Positions 62,783 through 64,000 of a DNA stretch of 64,000 nt are shown here, piece after piece. The first letter of the stretch is position 1, and the number at the start of each line of letters is the position of its first letter. The DNA is from Mycolicibacterium boenickei. GTDB taxonomy: Bacteria > Actinomycetota > Actinomycetes > Mycobacteriales > Mycobacteriaceae. The position numbers were made by a program, and so were the translations under genes. The stretch spans positions 1,612,001 through 1,676,000 of the forward strand of contig NZ_AP022579.1 in the NCBI RefSeq assembly GCF_010731295.1, given 5' to 3'. A model generated the notes under the pieces. The model saw only the letters and a list, made by a program, of their open reading frames with translations. It had not been told where the DNA came from and ran no database searches.

Positions 62783-64000
62783 TTGCGCATCGGCAAGATA
62801 ACTGTTGGGGCACTTGAGGAATGGACGTTGAGTCCGGGCTCGGTAACTTCCTGGCATCCGACGCCCGCGGCTCAGGAAACTGCGCGCCAAGCTCCGCTGA
62901 GCTCGGTTCCAGTTAGCTACATGCAGAGTCAACATCTTAGAAATTACTGCGAGAGAAACGCTGCGGGCCTGAACTTCTCGCGGCAGATCATCGCCAGTTG
63001 TGAAGTGCCTGGGCAGTGTGATATCGCGGCCATGGATCACGCGGTCAACTCCTACCTGCGCCGGCACGACACATTCCGCAGCTGGTTCAAACAGGCTGAG
63101 GACGGCAAATTCGTTAGGCATGCGATCGAAGATCCGGCGGATATCGAGTTCATGCCGGTCGATCAAGGTCATATGACCGTCGACGAAATTCACGCGCACG
63201 TCGTGGGCATCCCGAATCCGCTGGAATGGGGCTGCTTCACTTTCGGCATCATTCAGAACGAGAATCATTTCACATTCTTCGCGGCCATGGATCACGTGCA
63301 CGGTGACGCAACGCTGATCGGTACGACGATGATGGAAGCCAATGGCATGTATTCCGCGATGAGCGGAAGCGGCCAGGCCCTTCAGCTCCCGGAAGCCGGC
63401 AGCTTCGACGATTTCTGCATCCGTGAACGTGAGTACACCTCGGCCCTCACCCTGGATTCGCCCGGCGTGCGCGCGTGGATCGAGTTCGCCGAGAACAACC
63501 GCGACGGTTTTCCGGAATTCCCACTGCCGCTTGGCAACCCGGACAAGTCGATGAGCAGTGCCTGGAGCTCTCAGGTTCTGATGGACAACGCGCAGACGGA
63601 ACGCTTCGACGCCGCGTGCGCGGCGGCCGGCGCCCGATTTGTCGGCGGTCTGTTCGCCTGTCTGGGGCTGGTCGAGCATGAGTTCACCGGTGCGCTCACC
63701 TATTACGGACTCACGCCGAGAGATTCGCGCACCGCCAGCGACAATTTCATGACGCAGGGCTGGTTTACCGGCTTGATCCCGATTATTGTGCCCGTCGCCG
63801 CGACCTCTTTCAGTGACGCGGCAGGCGCGGCGCAGGCGTCATTCGATTCGGGCCTGGACATGGCGCGAGTGCCGTACTACCGCGTGTTGGAGTTGGCGCC
63901 GTGGTTGAACTGGCCGCAGCCGAACTTCCCGGTTTCGAATTTCCTGCACGGCGGCGCGGCTCCGCTCAACGCTATCCTTGCGGCGGGGGATCTGGGCCTT
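62783..64000 (+). CDS. papA3: Polyketide-associated acyltransferase PapA3 (5' part; runs off window)
   Basis: An open frame of 406 codons starts at TTG 62783 (GGGAGGG 7 nt upstream) and is cut by the window end. It begins MRIGKITVGALEEW and contains VSYMQSQHLRNYC, AAMDHAVNSYLRRHDTFRSWF, the condensation-type catalytic motif MDHVHGD (HX3D, followed by Ala where many relatives have Gly), TRPRDSRTA-like TPRDSRTASDNFMTQGWF (structural motif) and FPVSNFLHGGAAPLN. PapA proteins transfer PKS-made acyl chains onto trehalose. PapA3 beside this PKS makes the diacyltrehalose precursor of trehalose polyphleates. Typical length is about 480, so roughly 75 residues are missing. Confidence 0.9.
   Translation, partial: MRIGKITVGALEEWTLSPGSVTSWHPTPAAQETARQAPLSSVPVSYMQSQHLRNYCERNAAGLNFSRQIIASCEVPGQCDIAAMDHAVNSYLRRHDTFRSWFKQAEDGKFVRHAIEDPADIEFMPVDQGHMTVDEIHAHVVGIPNPLEWGCFTFGIIQNENHFTFFAAMDHVHGDATLIGTTMMEANGMYSAMSGSGQALQLPEAGSFDDFCIREREYTSALTLDSPGVRAWIEFAENNRDGFPEFPLPLGNPDKSMSSAWSSQVLMDNAQTERFDAACAAAGARFVGGLFACLGLVEHEFTGALTYYGLTPRDSRTASDNFMTQGWFTGLIPIIVPVAATSFSDAAGAAQASFDSGLDMARVPYYRVLELAPWLNWPQPNFPVSNFLHGGAAPLNAILAAGDLGL

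Noticed and set aside
62645..63679. 344-codon minus-strand frame at the right end
   Set aside because: Antisense to the papA3 frame, which has a ribosome-binding site, the HX3D motif and family phrases; the minus frame is a shadow.
1..64000. CRISPR arrays, tRNA genes, insertion sequences
   Set aside because: No regularly spaced repeats, cloverleaf-like sequences or transposase frames were seen in either strand.

Overview
The window is high-GC mycobacterial DNA, most likely from a rapidly growing Mycolicibacterium. The evidence is the conserved backbone of genes known from Mycobacterium tuberculosis around Rv0226c-Rv0244c, an AftD arabinosyltransferase, an MmpS/MmpL pair, F420-type oxidoreductases, FadE5, and a PapA3/bimodular PKS pair of the trehalose polyphleate (TPP) type. 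Starts are often GTG or TTG. Several promoters place the -10 box only 6-8 nt before the start codon, the leaderless arrangement common in mycobacteria. No tRNA, rRNA, insertion sequence or CRISPR array was seen.

Layout. 1-3028: envelope genes (Rv0226c-like membrane protein, DUF3068 protein, acyltransferase). 2991-6366: a compact leftward operon MarR - PPOX flavin/F420 enzyme - phosphotriesterase - acyl/bile-acid-CoA-ligase-like enzyme, divergent from a methyltransferase. 7099-9043: small GNAT and MFS exporter. 9098-10734: TetR plus R2-like ligand-binding oxidase with every metal ligand present. 10980-16624: aftD, a 57-aa secreted DUF2613 protein and the lipoprotein LpqI. 16640-25214: a metabolic island between the lpqI and Rv0238 homologues, with five leftward, translationally coupled genes (glutamine-synthetase-like ligase, APC permease, class III aminotransferase, amidohydrolase, PLP decarboxylase) and a rightward class II amidotransferase plus RpiR regulator. 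It looks like a gamma-glutamyl-amine catabolic pathway. 25243-28450: Rv0238-like TetR, O-methyltransferase, CoA-transferase. 28617-34184: an MksF-MksE-MksB (JetABC-type) condensin operon with no JetD/MksG nuclease. 34254-37846: htdX, fabG4, fadA2. About 38094-38207: a structured small RNA in the position of the M. tuberculosis F6 RNA.

38261-47446 is a variable block between fadA2 and fadE5, the interval that holds the glycopeptidolipid locus in M. smegmatis. Here it holds an LLM oxidoreductase, a two-component system, an NmrA-like reductase, a TetR/MmpS/MmpL module and three small envelope-associated proteins. 47490-51372: DUF1361 membrane protein, fadE5 and a DapB-like dehydrogenase. 51456-62552: an 11-kb bimodular PKS gene, and from 62783 to the window end its divergent acyltransferase partner papA3 (truncated by the window). 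PKS and PapA3 would build and transfer the polyunsaturated phleic acids of TPP.

Convergent gene pairs are separated either by very long perfect stem-loops (10746, 16631, 34194, 51394) or by a few bases, sometimes sharing a CTAG in which both stop codons are nested. Family assignments and locus correspondences to M. tuberculosis and M. smegmatis come from recognition of the proteins, not from a database search.
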